DNA of 64,000 bases, taken from assembly GCA_003996215.1 (NCBI GenBank), contig QJPP01001905.1, positions 1-64,000 of the forward strand, written 5' to 3'. This DNA comes from Jaltomata sinuosa (lineage: Eukaryota > Streptophyta > Magnoliopsida > Solanales > Solanaceae). Both the position numbers and the translations under genes were made by a program. A model generated the notes under the pieces. It made no database searches. It was not told where the DNA came from and saw nothing but the letters and a program-made list of their open reading frames with translations. Shown here one piece after another: positions 32,481-44,262 of the stretch. How positions within the stretch are numbered: the stretch's first letter is position 1; each line of letters begins with the position of its first letter.

Positions 32481-34439
32481 TGTTACACCCCGAGGGTACC
32501 CCCTAGAAGTAACATGGGACCTGGGACCACAAGTGCCCCAAGGAAACCCTTGATCATAGCTTAAATCAAGCATACCCAAAGAAATATAGTGGAAGCATAA
32601 CTAGTACGAATAGGCAACCATGCCTAAATAAGATAAAGGTCTAAGAATACCAAATCCGAAAATACAGAATACAAGTCTAGCTATGTTTGAAGCCTCCAAC
32701 TGACATAAGGAGTTGCTGGGACAAGTCCCCAGCTAACTCAGAAATCCAAAGAAAGTACATAAAAGTAACTAGCATAGCTATAGCCCTAGAATGATGAGGA
32801 CTCACCAACCAAATCTGGATAATCAGCAACGTCTAGCTACGAACTGGAGGGAAGGAGCCTAAATCTGCATCATGAATAGGATGCAGCGCGAGAATATACG
32901 TCAGTGCTATAGGATGTACCGAGTATATGAAGTATGCAAAATCTAAAGTAAACATGATATACATACTTTAAAACTTAAATCATACTATGATGGTAAAAGC
33001 TGAAATACAAAGGACTCAATGCAATATCATAGGCAAAGTATACTTGAAAACCATAAGTAATAGTAGAAGTTCAGAAATCTAAAAACAAAGAGTCAGTCAT
33101 TTAAAACTTGAAAAAATTTATGTGGGAGGTTCTCTAACCGACATAGACCATGTGAGCTATATGAAATCTGTTGTATCCCCCCCAACGAGAAGAACTAATA
33201 TACCTTGCCAGGGTATGAAGGCATAACTATGGCATGATCATTAATTCTAATACCTAATTGAGGAGCTAATCAACCTATGGCGGCACGTAGTTATGGGACT
33301 AAGGGTAAGCTCACCATGTCCATCTCGATGCTAAATACTACTCCCAAAATATACATATAGCTCATAATATATTTGTGATATATTTGATGTCATACCAATC
33401 TCAAATTATAAGTCTTGAAGCTTAGCATAGTCATAATTCAAAATATACTTTTCTTTCTAAATTTTTAACTTGAAGAATTAGACATGCAATTTCATAATAC
33501 TTGAGGTCATATTATCTAAACATGTCAATTTCACTTGAAAGCATGCAATTGAGTGAATACATACTTAAATTCATGCATAATGCATGGGCTTTTTAAAACA
33601 CTTAAGGAATCTCAAATAAACCATAGATAAGTAATGAGAAATCATGAATTTATGCTTTAAAACTGATCCCATAAGATTTCTCCAATTTGGGCTAGAACCC
33701 TAATTTCACAAATTTATAAATCAAAGTAAAACTTGAGGGTTTTGGCATAAGGGTGAAAGGAATCCCTTATTGAATACCCACATACCTGAATTGAAGCTTT
33801 CTATATCAAGGATGAAGAGAAATGAACACTTGGAACTTGGAGCTTGAAGCTTGAGAGACCCTTCCACTTTTAGGATAGAATGAGGGGTTCAGATGAGACT
33901 TCGGCTTAATAGAAGTGAAAATCCTTCTAGAATTTTCCAAAACAACCTCACTTAGGAGTTAAAAGGGTGGGTAATTACAAAAATAACCCAAGGACTTAAT
34001 TTAGAAAAATTTGATTTTAAAACTCAGCTTCAGGTTACACGAGTGGAGTCTGCGGCCCGTAGACCTAACCAAAACTCGTGGTTCCTTCTCGTGGTTTCTG
34101 ACCCAAAATTTAAGTTACAGATAACATTCCAAAACTTGACAGTATGTCTCGTGGAACCATCCATGAGTCATAGGAATCTCTCATGGTTCACTGGAAAAAA
34201 CTTGAGCCTCAGTCTGATTTCCATGAGCTGGTTCCATGACTGGTGAAACCATCCACTACTCGTCAACCCGAATCGTGGTTCTCAGACCTGAGGAGGGGTC
34301 TGGACATTAGGTTCCATGAGTTCCTTCCATGGCTCGTGGTTCAGTCTATGACTCGTGGTCTGGACTCATGGTTACAGGAAGGTTCAAAATTTTTAGAGAT
34401 TCTAAGATTAAAAGCTGATTCAAATTCTGGGGTTATACA
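32481..34439 (-). repeat. Z 5' LTR
   Basis: 1959 bp, plus-strand ends TGTTACACCCCGAGGG and GGTTATACA, collinear with 25626-27555. It is followed by the right TCCAT duplication at 34440-34444. The palindrome cluster lies at about 34030-34390. Confidence 0.9.
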
Positions 34440-34444
34440 TCCAT
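34440..34444. repeat. Target-site duplication of Z, right copy (TCCAT)
   Basis: TCCAT directly after the LTR end TTATACA; Y1 integrase resumes at the next base. Confidence 0.92.
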
Positions 34445-35098
34445 ACAACCTGACTATCTCACGGACGTAGAGTCTGGCATAGTCCTCTACTGAATCGTTA
34501 GTCTTGGCAGCTAAGAAGTAGGCTGATTTGGTCATCCTATCCAGAATCACCCAAATAAAATTATGCTGCCTGCGAGTATGAGGTAAGCCTATAATGAAGT
34601 CCATATTGATGACCTCCCACTTCCAAGTAGGAATGTCCATATCCTGAGTAATACAACCAGGTCACTAAGGTTCTACCTTCACGTGCTGGCGGTTAGGACA
34701 CTTAGCTATAAAATCAGCAATGTCCCTCTTTATACCATTCCAGGAATAGACTTTTTGTAAGTCACGGTACATCTTGGTGGCACCAGGATGGATGGAATAC
34801 GTGGAGCTATGAGCCTCTGCCAAAATTTGTTGCCTCAAATCACCTACATTAGGAAAACATATCCGACCCTGTTAACGAAGTACACCATCCCCCCCTTGGG
34901 AGAAAACCTCTACTCTCTACTGGTGGACAGCACCCTTCAGCGGTAGTAAGATAGGATTACTGTCTTGCTTTTCCTACACCTCGGCTACCAATGAAGACTC
35001 TGACCCAGAACAAAGACACCACCTTCTGACAAATCTGTGAGGCAAACCCCTAATCGATCAAGCTTGTGAACATCCTTGGCTAATTCCTTCTTTCCCTC
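34445..35098 (-). pseudogene. pol: Y1 integrase, N-terminal part
   Basis: Upstream half of the integrase split by Z. The zinc domain shows EAHSSTYSIHPGATKMYRD (both His) and AKCPNRQHV, in which the last zinc Cys is Arg. The core has WKWEVINMDFIIGLPHTRRQ with the first catalytic Asp, then IWVILDRMTKSAYFLAAK, DYARLYVREIVRLYG, and then the Z junction within the codons of GVPLSII. Stops and indels are frequent between 34640 and 35098. The remainder is at 24949-25620. Confidence 0.83.
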
Positions 35099-35800
35099 CT
35101 ACACCTGTGACACATTACCCACGGAAAACCTGCTAAGTGCATCAGCTACTTCATTAGCCTTACCCGAATAGTAAAGCACACTCATGTCATAGTCCTTGAG
35201 GAGCTCTAACCACCTTCTCTGACGAAGATTCAACTCCTTCTTCATGAACATATATTGTAGGCTCTTATGGTTAGTAAACACATCTATATGGACACCATAC
35301 AAGTAGTGTCTCCAAATCTTCAAGGCAAAGACCATTGTTGCTAACTCAAGATCATGAGTCGGGTAGTTCTTCTCATGAGCCTTAAGATGTCTGGAGGCTT
35401 AAGCAATGACCTTACCATGCTGCATCAGAACACAACCTAGGCCAACTCTTGATGCATCACAATATACTATGAAACCATTTGAACCCTCTAGTAGAGTCAA
35501 AACTGGGGCTTTGGTCAATCTAGTTTTCAACTCTAAGAAGTTTCTCTCACACTCATCTGACCACTGAAACTTAACCTTTTTCTGAGTCAACCTGGTCAAT
35601 GGAGAAGCTATGGATGAAAACCCCTCAACAAATTTGTTGTAGTAACCAGGCAAACCTAAAAAGCTCCTAATGTTTGTCAGAGAAGTGGGTCTAGGCCAAT
35701 TTTTTACTGTCTCTATCTTCTGAGAATCCACTAGAATACCCTCCTTAGACACTATATGACCCAGAAAGGCGACTGACTACAACCAAAACTCAAACTTACT
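35099..35800 (-). pseudogene. pol: Y1 RNase H
   Basis: Contains GILVDSQKIETVKNWPRP, FLGLPGYYNKFVEGFSSIA, KFQWSDECERNFLELKTRL, FIVYCDASRVGLGCVLMQH, then a stop, ALKIWRHYLYGVHIDVF, TNHKSLQYMFMKKELNL and RRWLELLKDYDMSVLYYSG. The Asp of FTDHKSL is Asn (codon AAC), as it is in Y2. Two separate open stretches are divided by a stop at about 35400. Confidence 0.83.
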
Positions 35801-36560
35801 GAATTTGGCAAATTACTAGCAATCCTTGAGAGTTTGTAGCACCATTCTCAAATGACTAGCATACTCTTCCTCACTCCGCAAGTAGACTAGAATATCATCT
35901 ATAAAGACAATAATGAATATGTTCAAATACTTCTTGAATACTCTGTTCATAAATTCCATAAAAGTTGCAGGAGCATTCGTTAATCCAAAAGATATAACCA
36001 CAAATTTATAGTTACCATATCGAGTTTTGAAGGTTGTCTTCAGAATATCACACTCTCTAGCTGAGCTGATGTTAACTAGATCTGAGGTTAATATTAAAGA
36101 AGTAGCTGGCACCCTGAAGCTGGTCGAACAGGTCATAAATCCTAGGGATGGGATACTTATTCTTTATTGTGACCTTGTTCAACTGATGGTAGTCTATACA
36201 CATCCTGAGAGAACTGTCTTTCTTGCGCATGAAGAGAACTGGAGGACGCCATGGAGGGATGATAGGTCTGATGAATCCTTTGTCTAGGAGGTCCTTAAGT
36301 TGTTCTTTTAACTCCATAATCTCAGTCAGAGCTATTATGTAAGAATGAATAAATATGGGTTGTGTATCTGGAAGAAGGTCTATCCCAAAGTAAATCTCCT
36401 GCTCAGGAGGGACTCCGGGTTAATCATCAGGTTACACCTCTGGAAATTCACTGGCTATTGGAATTGACAAGAAAGGTGGGGTTTCGGACTTAAAATCCTT
36501 AACCCGGACTATATGGTAGATATAACCCTTTGAGATCATCTTCCTAGCTTTGAGATAAGA
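35801..36560 (-). pseudogene. pol: Y1 reverse transcriptase
   Basis: The lead-in is KEQLKDLLDKGFIRPIIPPW, then RPPVLFMRKKDSSLRMCIDY, HQLNKVTIKNKYPIPRIYDL, a frame change near 36110, RECDILKTTFKTRYGNYKFV, ISFGLTNAPATFMEFMNRVF and the catalytic IVFIDDILVYLRSEEE. Stops occur in the linker to protease (36330-36560). The Asp pair is preserved. The domain is shared in layout with Y2 at 45566-46200. Confidence 0.85.
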
Positions 36561-37028
36561 TATGAAATGACTTTTTGATAATGGAGGACTACCCTGCCAT
36601 TCTATGATAGGCTTATTTAGAAACTAGAATTTCACAACTCTGGTTCTGCAACCGACTAAGGCATAGCACGCATGTACCCAATCCATGCCAAGAATGACAT
36701 CATAGTCGGACATATCTAACTCTACTAAATTTGCAGAGGTTATTTTATAAAGGACTGAAACTGGGCAATCTCTATACACCCTCTTAGCTAGGACTGACTC
36801 AGCAACTGGAGTGGAGACTGGGATGGGTTCTAGGAGTTTTTCAGTGCTGACCTTGAATTTACATGCAATATAAGGGGCCACAAATGATAGGAAAGCCCCT
36901 GGATCTAACAAGGTATAAACATCAACAGAGAAGACTGATAATATACCAATGTCTACATCTGGTGAATTTTCTTGATCGTAGCATGAAGACATGGCATATA
37001 TATAGTTCTGATGTTGACCGCCACCCAT
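36561..37028 (-). pseudogene. Y1 aspartic protease
   Basis: An open frame from 37028 to 36624 holds MSSCYDQENSPDVDIG, TLLDPGAFLSFVAPYIACKF with the catalytic Asp, KLLEPIPVSTPVAESVLAKR, VYRDCPVSVLYKITSANLVE, LDMSDYDVILGMDWVHAC and RTRVVKF. It then meets a stop where PNKPVLEWQG stands in relatives. All core motifs of the fold are visible, so this is one of the better preserved pieces of Y1. Confidence 0.85.
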
Positions 37029-38071
37029 GTCAGAAGTAGTACCCTGCTGATCTGTGCTACCTGCTAAAGCTGATGAAGTGGTAGACTGAGCTCTGTAACC
37101 TCCCTATCCCTTCCTAGCAGAGGGGCACTCCTTCAACCTATGACCAAGATGACCACCCCAAAACACCCCTCTCTGCCAATAAAACACTTGCCCGGATAGT
37201 TCTTACCACACTTTAGTAATGCCAAAAATATGTGTTTACCTGAAGCACTGCCCTGAGACTTTGAGACTAGTGCTTACCTTTTCTTATCTTGTCGAGGCCT
37301 GGGAGATGGAGCACTAGCGGATGAAGGTGTTGGGGCTGCCAACCTCTATTGAAACAGTGAGCAAATCCCACTACCCGACCTCTGCTAAGAATATAGTTGC
37401 CTGTCCTAGCCTTTTTGTTATCCCTATCCATCTCCTTAAGATTATCCTCCTCCACCAGTTGAGAAAGGGTCATCAGTCTAGATATATACATATCCCCCAA
37501 TAACATAGCATTCCTGCACTCTATTTTCACCAAATAGGATACCCTATACAAGAACTTGCCCATTTGTTCACTCGGATCGGCCACCGTAGATGGGGCATAC
37601 CTAGAAAGCTGGGTGAACTTCAACCCATATTCCTGGACTTATATTGATCCCTGCCTCAAATTCATAAACTCTTGGGCCTTACCCTCCCTCACACCCCTGT
37701 TGTCTTTCCACTGAGTGAACCAAATATGAGCCACATCCTTGAGTTAATAGGATGCTAACTCAACACTCTCAGCGCCAGTCACTTGCATCACCTCAAGAAT
37801 CTTCTTGATCTCATCAATGAAATTCTATGGTTCTTCACCAACCTTTAAACCTAGAAACTCTGGTGAATTTATGCGAACAAAATCTCGAACTCGAGTTGCA
37901 GCTGTTCCACCATTTGGGTTTTCAGGAACTAGGGCCTGGTGATTATTTTGATTGGCTATAATATAAGCCAACAACTAGATTGCATTATGGAACTCCGCAT
38001 TTGTAACCTCATAGTTCGAGGCTGGAGGATTAGCGTTAGAAATTTTGGGCATTAGCTATGCGAGGAGGCAT
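37029..38071 (-). pseudogene. gag: Y1 gag
   Basis: The ATG complementary to 38069-38071 starts MPPRIANAQN, 198 bases after the primer site. Stops are dense in the first half. The recognisable core is KFTQLSRYAPSTVADPSEQM, GKFLYRVSYLVKIECRNAML and LGDMYISRLMTLSQLVEED (about 37623-37420). The zinc-knuckle region near 37130-37200 is frame-broken and I could not read a full CCHC. Compared with W, about 90 bp before 37690 appear missing. Confidence 0.78.
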
Positions 38072-38268
38072 GATTTGAAATTCATAACGAATGGATTAGA
38101 GAGGAGAAACGGAATTAAACTCCATCACATGATAAAGATAATGAAAGAACAAAAGTTTTTCTTAAAATAGCTCATTACCTCTCTGTCATAAGTATGGCAC
38201 TCTTCACACTTATGAAAGAGGCCCTACTTAGTGAGACTTTCAGACACCCTAGGACTCTTGAACCTGAT

Positions 38269-38280
38269 GCTCTGATACCA
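38269..38280 (-). other. Y1 primer binding site (tRNA-iMet)
   Basis: The minus strand reads TGGTATCAGAGC, a perfect match, next to the middle LTR. Confidence 0.9.
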
Positions 38281-38283
38281 TGT

Positions 38284-40236
38284 TTTTCACCCCCCGAGGT
38301 TAGCCCCTATACATAACACGTGGCCTAGGATCATAAGTGACCTCAAGCTAACCCTTAATTTGTCATATCAGAAGCATTCTGAAGAACTCTAAACAAGTGG
38401 AAGCATAACTAAATAAAGAATGTAATCTAAAAAGAATTCAACTGAGAATATCTGAACAAATAATCGGCTGAAAAGAGGAACAATCAAAATAAACTGAGTC
38501 TGACTCTATGTTTGAAAGCCTCTAATATTGATGAGTTGTTGGGATAATCCCCCAGCTAACTCTATAATACTGAGAATAAGGATAAACTAACTAACTCAAA
38601 AAGCATGTAAATATATGTCCTCGGATGATGAGGACTCACCACTGACTGATGCTAAGGGGCACAGATACGAACTAATAACGCGACTGATGTTGAAAACGTA
38701 AACCTGCATCATGATAGAATGCAGCACATAGAGTATGCATCAGTACTTTAAATGTACTGAGCATGAGGGATATGCAAAGCTGACTGAATGTGTAAACATG
38801 CTAAAATATTGATAAACTATAGTACATAGGCCCAAAATATAGTCATGCATAAAAGAACTGAAATGCAAGAATAATCTGAAACATACTAAAACTGAGAATA
38901 AACATAAACTAAGGGACTAAGGTACTATACTGAAACTGATACTGTGGGAGAGTCTATTAACCAACATAAACCACGTGAGCTAGGCATGGAGTCCGATGTA
39001 TACGCCTCATCGAGAGGACCCGATATACCTTGCCAGGGTATAAAGGTATGGTTAATGTGATCACTAGTTCTGATGCCCAACTGAGGGGCTAAATAACCTA
39101 TGTTGGCACGTAGTTCTGGGACTGTAGGTTATGCTGAACACTAGTCCAACTCGGTGCTAAATACTATTCCTAAACTGAACACTTATAGCTCATTTAAAAC
39201 TCAGGTTCTGCATTTCTAAGATAGTACTAAACTGGTCTGAAATAACTATTTTTCTGAAAAGTTGTAGTAAACTGAAGTTGGTTAATTATTTCTCTTTAAA
39301 CTCAACTGGTAGTCTAAGTTTGGATTTTCAAGAAAACTAATTCATCAGGAAATACTATAGTTTAAGGCTAGATTCTTGATTTGCTCAAAATCTTGTAAAA
39401 TCCATGCAGTTCAATAACATCAATATATACTTCATTAAAATAGGTTGAAATCATGTAATGAACATAAGAATGATTTTTCATAATTATCTGCATAAGAGGG
39501 TAAGAACCCTAGTTTCTAAAATCAAGAAGATTTTTTGAAAAAGCCAGAGGTTTTGGGCATAAGGGAAACTAAACTCTTACTGAATACCCACATACCTGGT
39601 AGAAGATGATTCCTGAATTGGGGACGGAGTTTTGAAGCCTTGGAGGAGAAAACCCTATGCCAGAGAGCGTTCTATCCCTTTTTCTGAACTTGTATTGATA
39701 GAATGAGAGGAAAATAGACTAAGTCTGGTTAAAACCTCTCAAATTATACCCAAAACTAATTAGTTTAGGATTTAAAAGGAGTGGTTAAAAGACCAAAATA
39801 CACATGACTTAAGTGAAAAGTTGTAGATATTTCCCGTCGAATGGGCTACCCAACGGGCATCGGACCTACGATAGCCAATCGAAACTATTCGTTGAAGGGG
39901 ATCTGGCTGGGTCAGGTTGTTTGTCGATTCCAACAGCAAGGGTTGATGGCCCGTGGTGGCTTTCACACCTATCGCCCTTGGTCGTCATACTGGTAAAGTG
40001 GCTTAAAGCCACTAGAGTTTTCCCATGGAAGGTCCCACATACATCGAACTTTTAACGCCCGTGGTGACTGCCCATTGGGGCTGAGCTTGGCAGTGCCTGC
40101 TCCCACAGCCATCCTGACAGGACATCAAGCTTGGCACAGACCGTGGTGTGTTCCCGTGGTGCTTGGAAATCGCAAAAACTTTTGAGATTTTTCTGAGAAA
40201 TAGTCTAAATGTTGTTTTGAATTCAAGGGTGTTACA
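38284..40236 (-). repeat. Middle Y LTR, shared by Y1 (as 5' LTR) and Y2 (as 3' LTR)
   Basis: About 1.95 kb, plus-strand ends near TTTCACCCCCCGAGG and AAGGGTGTTACA. On its left is a primer site and Y1 gag. On its right, the purine tract (minus strand CCCAAGAGGGAGATAT) and Y2 integrase end. No second LTR copy or target duplication lies between the bodies, so this is a genuine shared LTR. Confidence 0.88.
39830..40160 (-). repeat. GC-rich palindrome block in the middle Y LTR
   Basis: Short self-complementary words around CCCGTGGTG, CCCGTCGAATGGGC and CAACGGGC, within the first 80-400 bp of the LTR on its sense strand. It is absent from the truncated Y copies at 14861 and 48191 because that part is deleted. 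Confidence 0.5.
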
Positions 40237-40462
40237 ATATCTCCCTCTTGGGATCATTCATCCTCGAATGAAGACTATTTAAGCTGAGTTTAGAGGGAAA
40301 GAGCTGCAATCTCTGCCAAATGAATTCAAAAAGCTGATTTTTAACTGAATTTAGTTCTAAGGACATGAAAACATACTGAAGATACCAAAATAGGTAAGGA
40401 AACATGATACTAAGAGTGAGATGCTTGAGAGTAAGCTGAGGAACTAGAGAGGAACTATTACC

Positions 40463-41342
40463 TCAAACTGAAACTAGGTCGAAAGGGAAGAGGTGAAGGT
40501 ACTTGGCCATCATAGTTTCTTCTTCTTTCAAAGTAGCTCCCTCAACTGACTGGTTCCTCCATAGAACCTTTAATAAAGCAACTTCCTTATTTCTCAACCT
40601 ACGAATCTGATGGTCAAGAATCACAACTGGAACCTCTTCATAAGAGAGATTGTCTTTCACGCTCACACTTTCTAAAGGCATAACTAAAGTTGGATCTCCA
40701 ATGCATTTCTTCAACAAGGATATATGGAAGACTGGGTGCACCGATGCTAAGTCTGTAGGCAACTCCAACTCATAATCCACTTTGCCAAATCTCCTCAGAA
40801 TACTGTAAGGACCTATATATCGGGGACTAAGCTTCGCCTTCTTACTGAACCTCATCACACCCTTCATGGGTAACACATTCAGAAAAACGCAATCATCAAC
40901 CTCAAACTCTAGCTCCCTTCTTCTCACATCTGCATAAGATTTATGACAACTTTGAGTCGCCTTTAACCTTTCTCTAATAAGCTGAACCTTCTCCATATTC
41001 TCATGGACTGAATTTGACCCTATCAAAGTTACTTCACCTACCTCAAACCAGCCTATAGGTGATCTACACCTCCGCCCATAAAGTGCCTCATACGGGGCCA
41101 TCTGAATGCTAGAGTTAAAATTGTTATTATAGGCAAACTCTATAAAAGTTAAGTGATCATCCCAATTAACTTTGAAGTCGATTACATAAGCTCTCAACAT
41201 ATCCTCTAAAGTATGAATGGTACGGTCTTCCTGACCATCTGTCTGCTGGTGAAAGGTTGTGTTAAGATTAACCTGAGTACCAAGACCCTTCTGGAATGAT
41301 CTCCAAAATTGAGATGTGAACTGAGTACCCCTATCTGAGATG
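40463..41342 (-). pseudogene. pol: Y2 integrase, C-terminal part
   Basis: A 300-codon open stretch: TSIISDRGTQFTSQFWRSFQ (second catalytic Asp intact), LGTQVNLNTTFHQQTDGQ, EDRTIHTLEDMLRAYVIDF (Glu replaced by Asp within the usual SERTI block), FAYNNNFNSSIQMAPYEALY, RRCRSPIGWFEVGEV, FLNVLPMKGVMRFSKKAKL, VHPVFHISLLKKCIG, EEVPVVILDHQIRRLRNKEV and ALLKVLWRNQSVEGATLKEE, ending FPFDLVSV at 40463. It has the chromodomain-like tail that Z lacks. This is the best preserved pol segment in the window. S separates it from 44263 onward. Confidence 0.88.
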
Positions 41343-41347
41343 ATGGA
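41343..41347. repeat. Target-site duplication of S, left copy (ATGGA)
   Basis: ATGGA here and at 44258-44262 flank the solo LTR. Y1 has the uninterrupted site at 25607-25611. Confidence 0.9.
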
Positions 41348-44257
41348 GGTCACTCCCCAAACATGGGTGAGGAAGACAAATACCATTTGTTTACATGCTA
41401 TATAAATGACTAACATGAGAAAATGAACCACTATGCAAATAGAATTTCTAAGAAGAAACTACATATACTATACTAGCCAACTGGCACGCTGATACAAATG
41501 GCAAATAAAACTATAAATACATATGACAACTTTACAATGTCTATGAAGACTCTAATAGAATCTATGGATGTACAACTATCAAATGGTCGGGACAGGGCCC
41601 TGACATACCCAAACTATAGTTATGAGTACAACCAAAAGAGTACTCGACATATACTAGCTCCAGATAAGAGTGAAGCTCACCAAATGCTCAGCTGAATATA
41701 CAAAAGATGCCTGATTAGGATGCCTGCTATGTTGTGTACATGTCCTGCATTTGAAGAAAATGCAGTGCCCCCCAATCGTAGGGACATCAGTACATATGCA
41801 ACATGTACTGGTATGTAAAGCAGACAGAATAACAAGTAACAAATAGATAGCACAAGAGAGAGAATCAATAATGTGCTCAACTGAGATATACTTTTGCTGA
41901 GAGTATCTTATGAAACTATAAGTCATGCATTTACACTCTGTAATCATTTTTCCAGTGTCTTATGACTGTTCATTATCATGTGGTCAAATGATATGTTATA
42001 CATTTGGGGTACTATGCTTTACATCATTTACTGTGAACAAATGTGTAGACAATAATAAAACACCACCTTTGCTTGCACTTGTGGAATCATGTACATTACA
42101 TTTTTTTCCTTACTCCTCTTTTCTTTATAATCTTTGTAAGGAATGTGATACAATTGATGAATTGATTAGTGGTAGAAGAGGATGGCTCATGCTAGGTATT
42201 TAACCCTTGGGATGCCGTCCTAATAAATATACAAATTGGGATTGACCCATGCTAGGCTTTCACCCCTGGGATACCACCCATAAATACATAAATTGGGATC
42301 GACCCATGCTAGGCTTTTACCCCTAGGATACCACCCATAAATATACAGATTGCTTCACGTAGTTTCGTTAATCTTTGAGATTGTTATTTTGGTGTTCACA
42401 ATAATTATTGAGCTTTGGAACCATGGACCAGTAGTAAAAGACATGTGAATATGCACGTAAGGCAGTAACAATGACATAGAGAGAAAATTTAACATCCATG
42501 TAATACTTGGGAACTTATATGACACAATGAACCTTATTTAACTTAGAGAAGAACTCATAGAGCTTGCTGTAATAATGACACAATGAACACTTAAGACATT
42601 TCAAGTGAAAGCATATGTGCATATCAACTAAAGTCACATAACTCCTCAAACAAAGAGATAAGGATATATTAAATGATACAATAGCTAAATACTTTGTAAG
42701 TGATATCAACTGAAAGAGTATATGAATATTGGAAATAATGAGGCACGTGGGAAGATTCAAATTAGGGAAAAGTGCACATACCAAGTAAGGGCATATAAAC
42801 TGTATAGTAGAGAAATTAAGGGTTCTGTGAGGTAGCATCTAGCTTAACACGATGGAAGGGATATCCAATTAAAGGAACATGTAAACATGTGATCCAATAA
42901 AGTAATATGATCAAATAGACAATTGAAGCAATATGGTAGTGTATAGACAGAATGTGTATCAAACATGTGAACACTCTTAACATGTGTAATCTAGGGTCTT
43001 ATTGACTCATATAAGAGAAACATGTCACAAGGGTTCGTGCCTTAGAAGCGAAAGAGGGATTTAGCCTGACAATGGTTCATCCTTTCCTTTAAGGTGTTAA
43101 TCTTCAATATAAGTATGTAATGAAGCTAATACTAGCAACTAATCACAATGTAGGCCTTTTGAAATAGTAGCTAAGCACTTGACGGGCAGTAAACCCGTAT
43201 AATACTCAAACACTTGGTGTATCACCACACCCTCCTTATCAACATTGCACGGCCTTTCCTTGATCATCCAAACTGCCCCAACAATATTACATGTAAAACA
43301 ACCCTATAAGAAGTCCCAAAATTCTTCAACACAATAAGAAAATCTTGAACTCACGACTTCCAATCACCATCTCGTGAGTAACAACACATCTATAATTATT
43401 TACCCAAAGTCACACATAAGTAGGGACAAAATGGGCAGTAACCTTACCTCAATATCTGGAAATTTATTCTCTTAACTTGGATTCTTCAATACTTTTGTCT
43501 TTTTTTCAAGATTGAACCAAAGAAGAAAATAAATCTCTTAGAATTGAAAGAAAAATGGGATTGCAAATCTTGGAGAGTTCTTCTCAAAAATTTAAACATA
43601 AAGAACATAATTCCCATAGCCATGGTAGAATCAAGTGAAATTCATGAATTACTTACTTACCTTAACAAGAAAAGAGAAGTATTCTCCAAGAACCCAGGGA
43701 GAATTTTAGGGCGGCTGTTTCATCTTGAGAGAGAGAGATGTGACCTTGATTGACTTAAATTTAGATGGGAGAAAATAAGAGATTTGTATCAGATTTTTGG
43801 CCTTAATAGGCCCTCTCTTTGCCACCTCTCTTGTCCTCATTTGCAGCCACCATTTATCTTTAATTTGGGCCACAAATTGCTAAGTAGGTGATGCACCGAC
43901 TTAGCCATTCTAATTGTTTCTTTGTGGGCTTTGACAGATTGGTCCTTCTGCCATTCTTATTATTTTCCAAATCCTTTTCTTTCAATTAACATGGGCTACA
44001 AATTGGCACATTAGTCTAAGCAGGTGATGGACCTACTTGGTCCTTTTAACTTAAGTAGGTGATGCACCTATTTGTAACCTACTAGCTTAATTAAGTCAAG
44101 CAAGCACCTCACTTATTTTATTCAATTTTCCAAATTATAATCCCTTTACTTTACCTTAATACTTTACTTTAAACATTTAGCTCGAATACCACCTTACTAA
44201 CTCGAGTTTAAATACCTTTGTCGACATTTATATTGTTAGAAAGTTCAGGGCATTACA
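41348..44257 (-). repeat. S: solo LTR, 2910 bp, in Y2 integrase
   Basis: Sense strand starts TGTAATGCCCTGAAC (plus-strand end GGGCATTACA) and ends GGGGAGTGACC, where TGACA is expected, so one terminal dinucleotide is mutated. It has a perfect 5-bp target duplication and no primer site, body or second LTR. It contains a three-unit tandem repeat at 42181-42353. A solo LTR left by recombination between the two LTRs of a full element is the straightforward explanation. I found no other copy of this LTR family in the window. Short open frames inside it carry no recognisable domain. Confidence 0.85.
42181..42353 (-). repeat. Tandem repeat inside S, 3 units of 56-60 bp
   Basis: Units at 42181, 42241 and 42298, each with CCCATGCTAGGCTTT(C/T)ACCCCT(G/A)GGAT(A/G)CC then CATAAATA(C/T)A(C/T)A. 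The last two are closest; the first has drifted. Confidence 0.85.
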
Positions 44258-44262
44258 ATGGA
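44258..44262. repeat. Target-site duplication of S, right copy (ATGGA)
   Basis: Directly follows GGGCATTACA, and Y2 integrase resumes at once. Confidence 0.9.

Larger units (their letters stand above)
25626..34439 (-). mobile_element. Element Z: full-length chromovirus-like Ty3/gypsy element lacking a chromodomain
   Basis: 8814 bp with both LTRs, a 5-bp target duplication, tRNA-Met primer site, gag, protease, reverse transcriptase, RNase H and integrase in order on the minus strand. The integrase stops where the chromodomain-like tail begins in W and Y. LTR ends are TGTAAGACCCC on the sense strand. LTR divergence is about 8% over the first 400 bp by eye, and every coding domain has stops, so it is an old, inactive copy. 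Confidence 0.92.
14861..40236 (-). mobile_element. Y1: minus-strand chromovirus-like Ty3/gypsy element, with W and Z nested in it
   Basis: Reading leftwards: 5' LTR 40236-38284, primer site, gag, protease, reverse transcriptase, RNase H, integrase (34445 end), then Z (34439-25626), integrase C-terminus (25620-24949), 3' UTR to 24768, then W (24767-16287), then what remains of the 3' LTR (16286-14861). About 8.1 kb of Y1 itself remains. A deletion at the W/Y1 boundary (24767/24768) removed the inner part of its 3' LTR. Its 5' LTR is shared with Y2. Confidence 0.83.

Noticed and set aside
41654..42838. Open frames of 65-107 codons inside S.
   Set aside because: They lie in an LTR with tandem repeats, overlap on both strands and have no recognisable motif.
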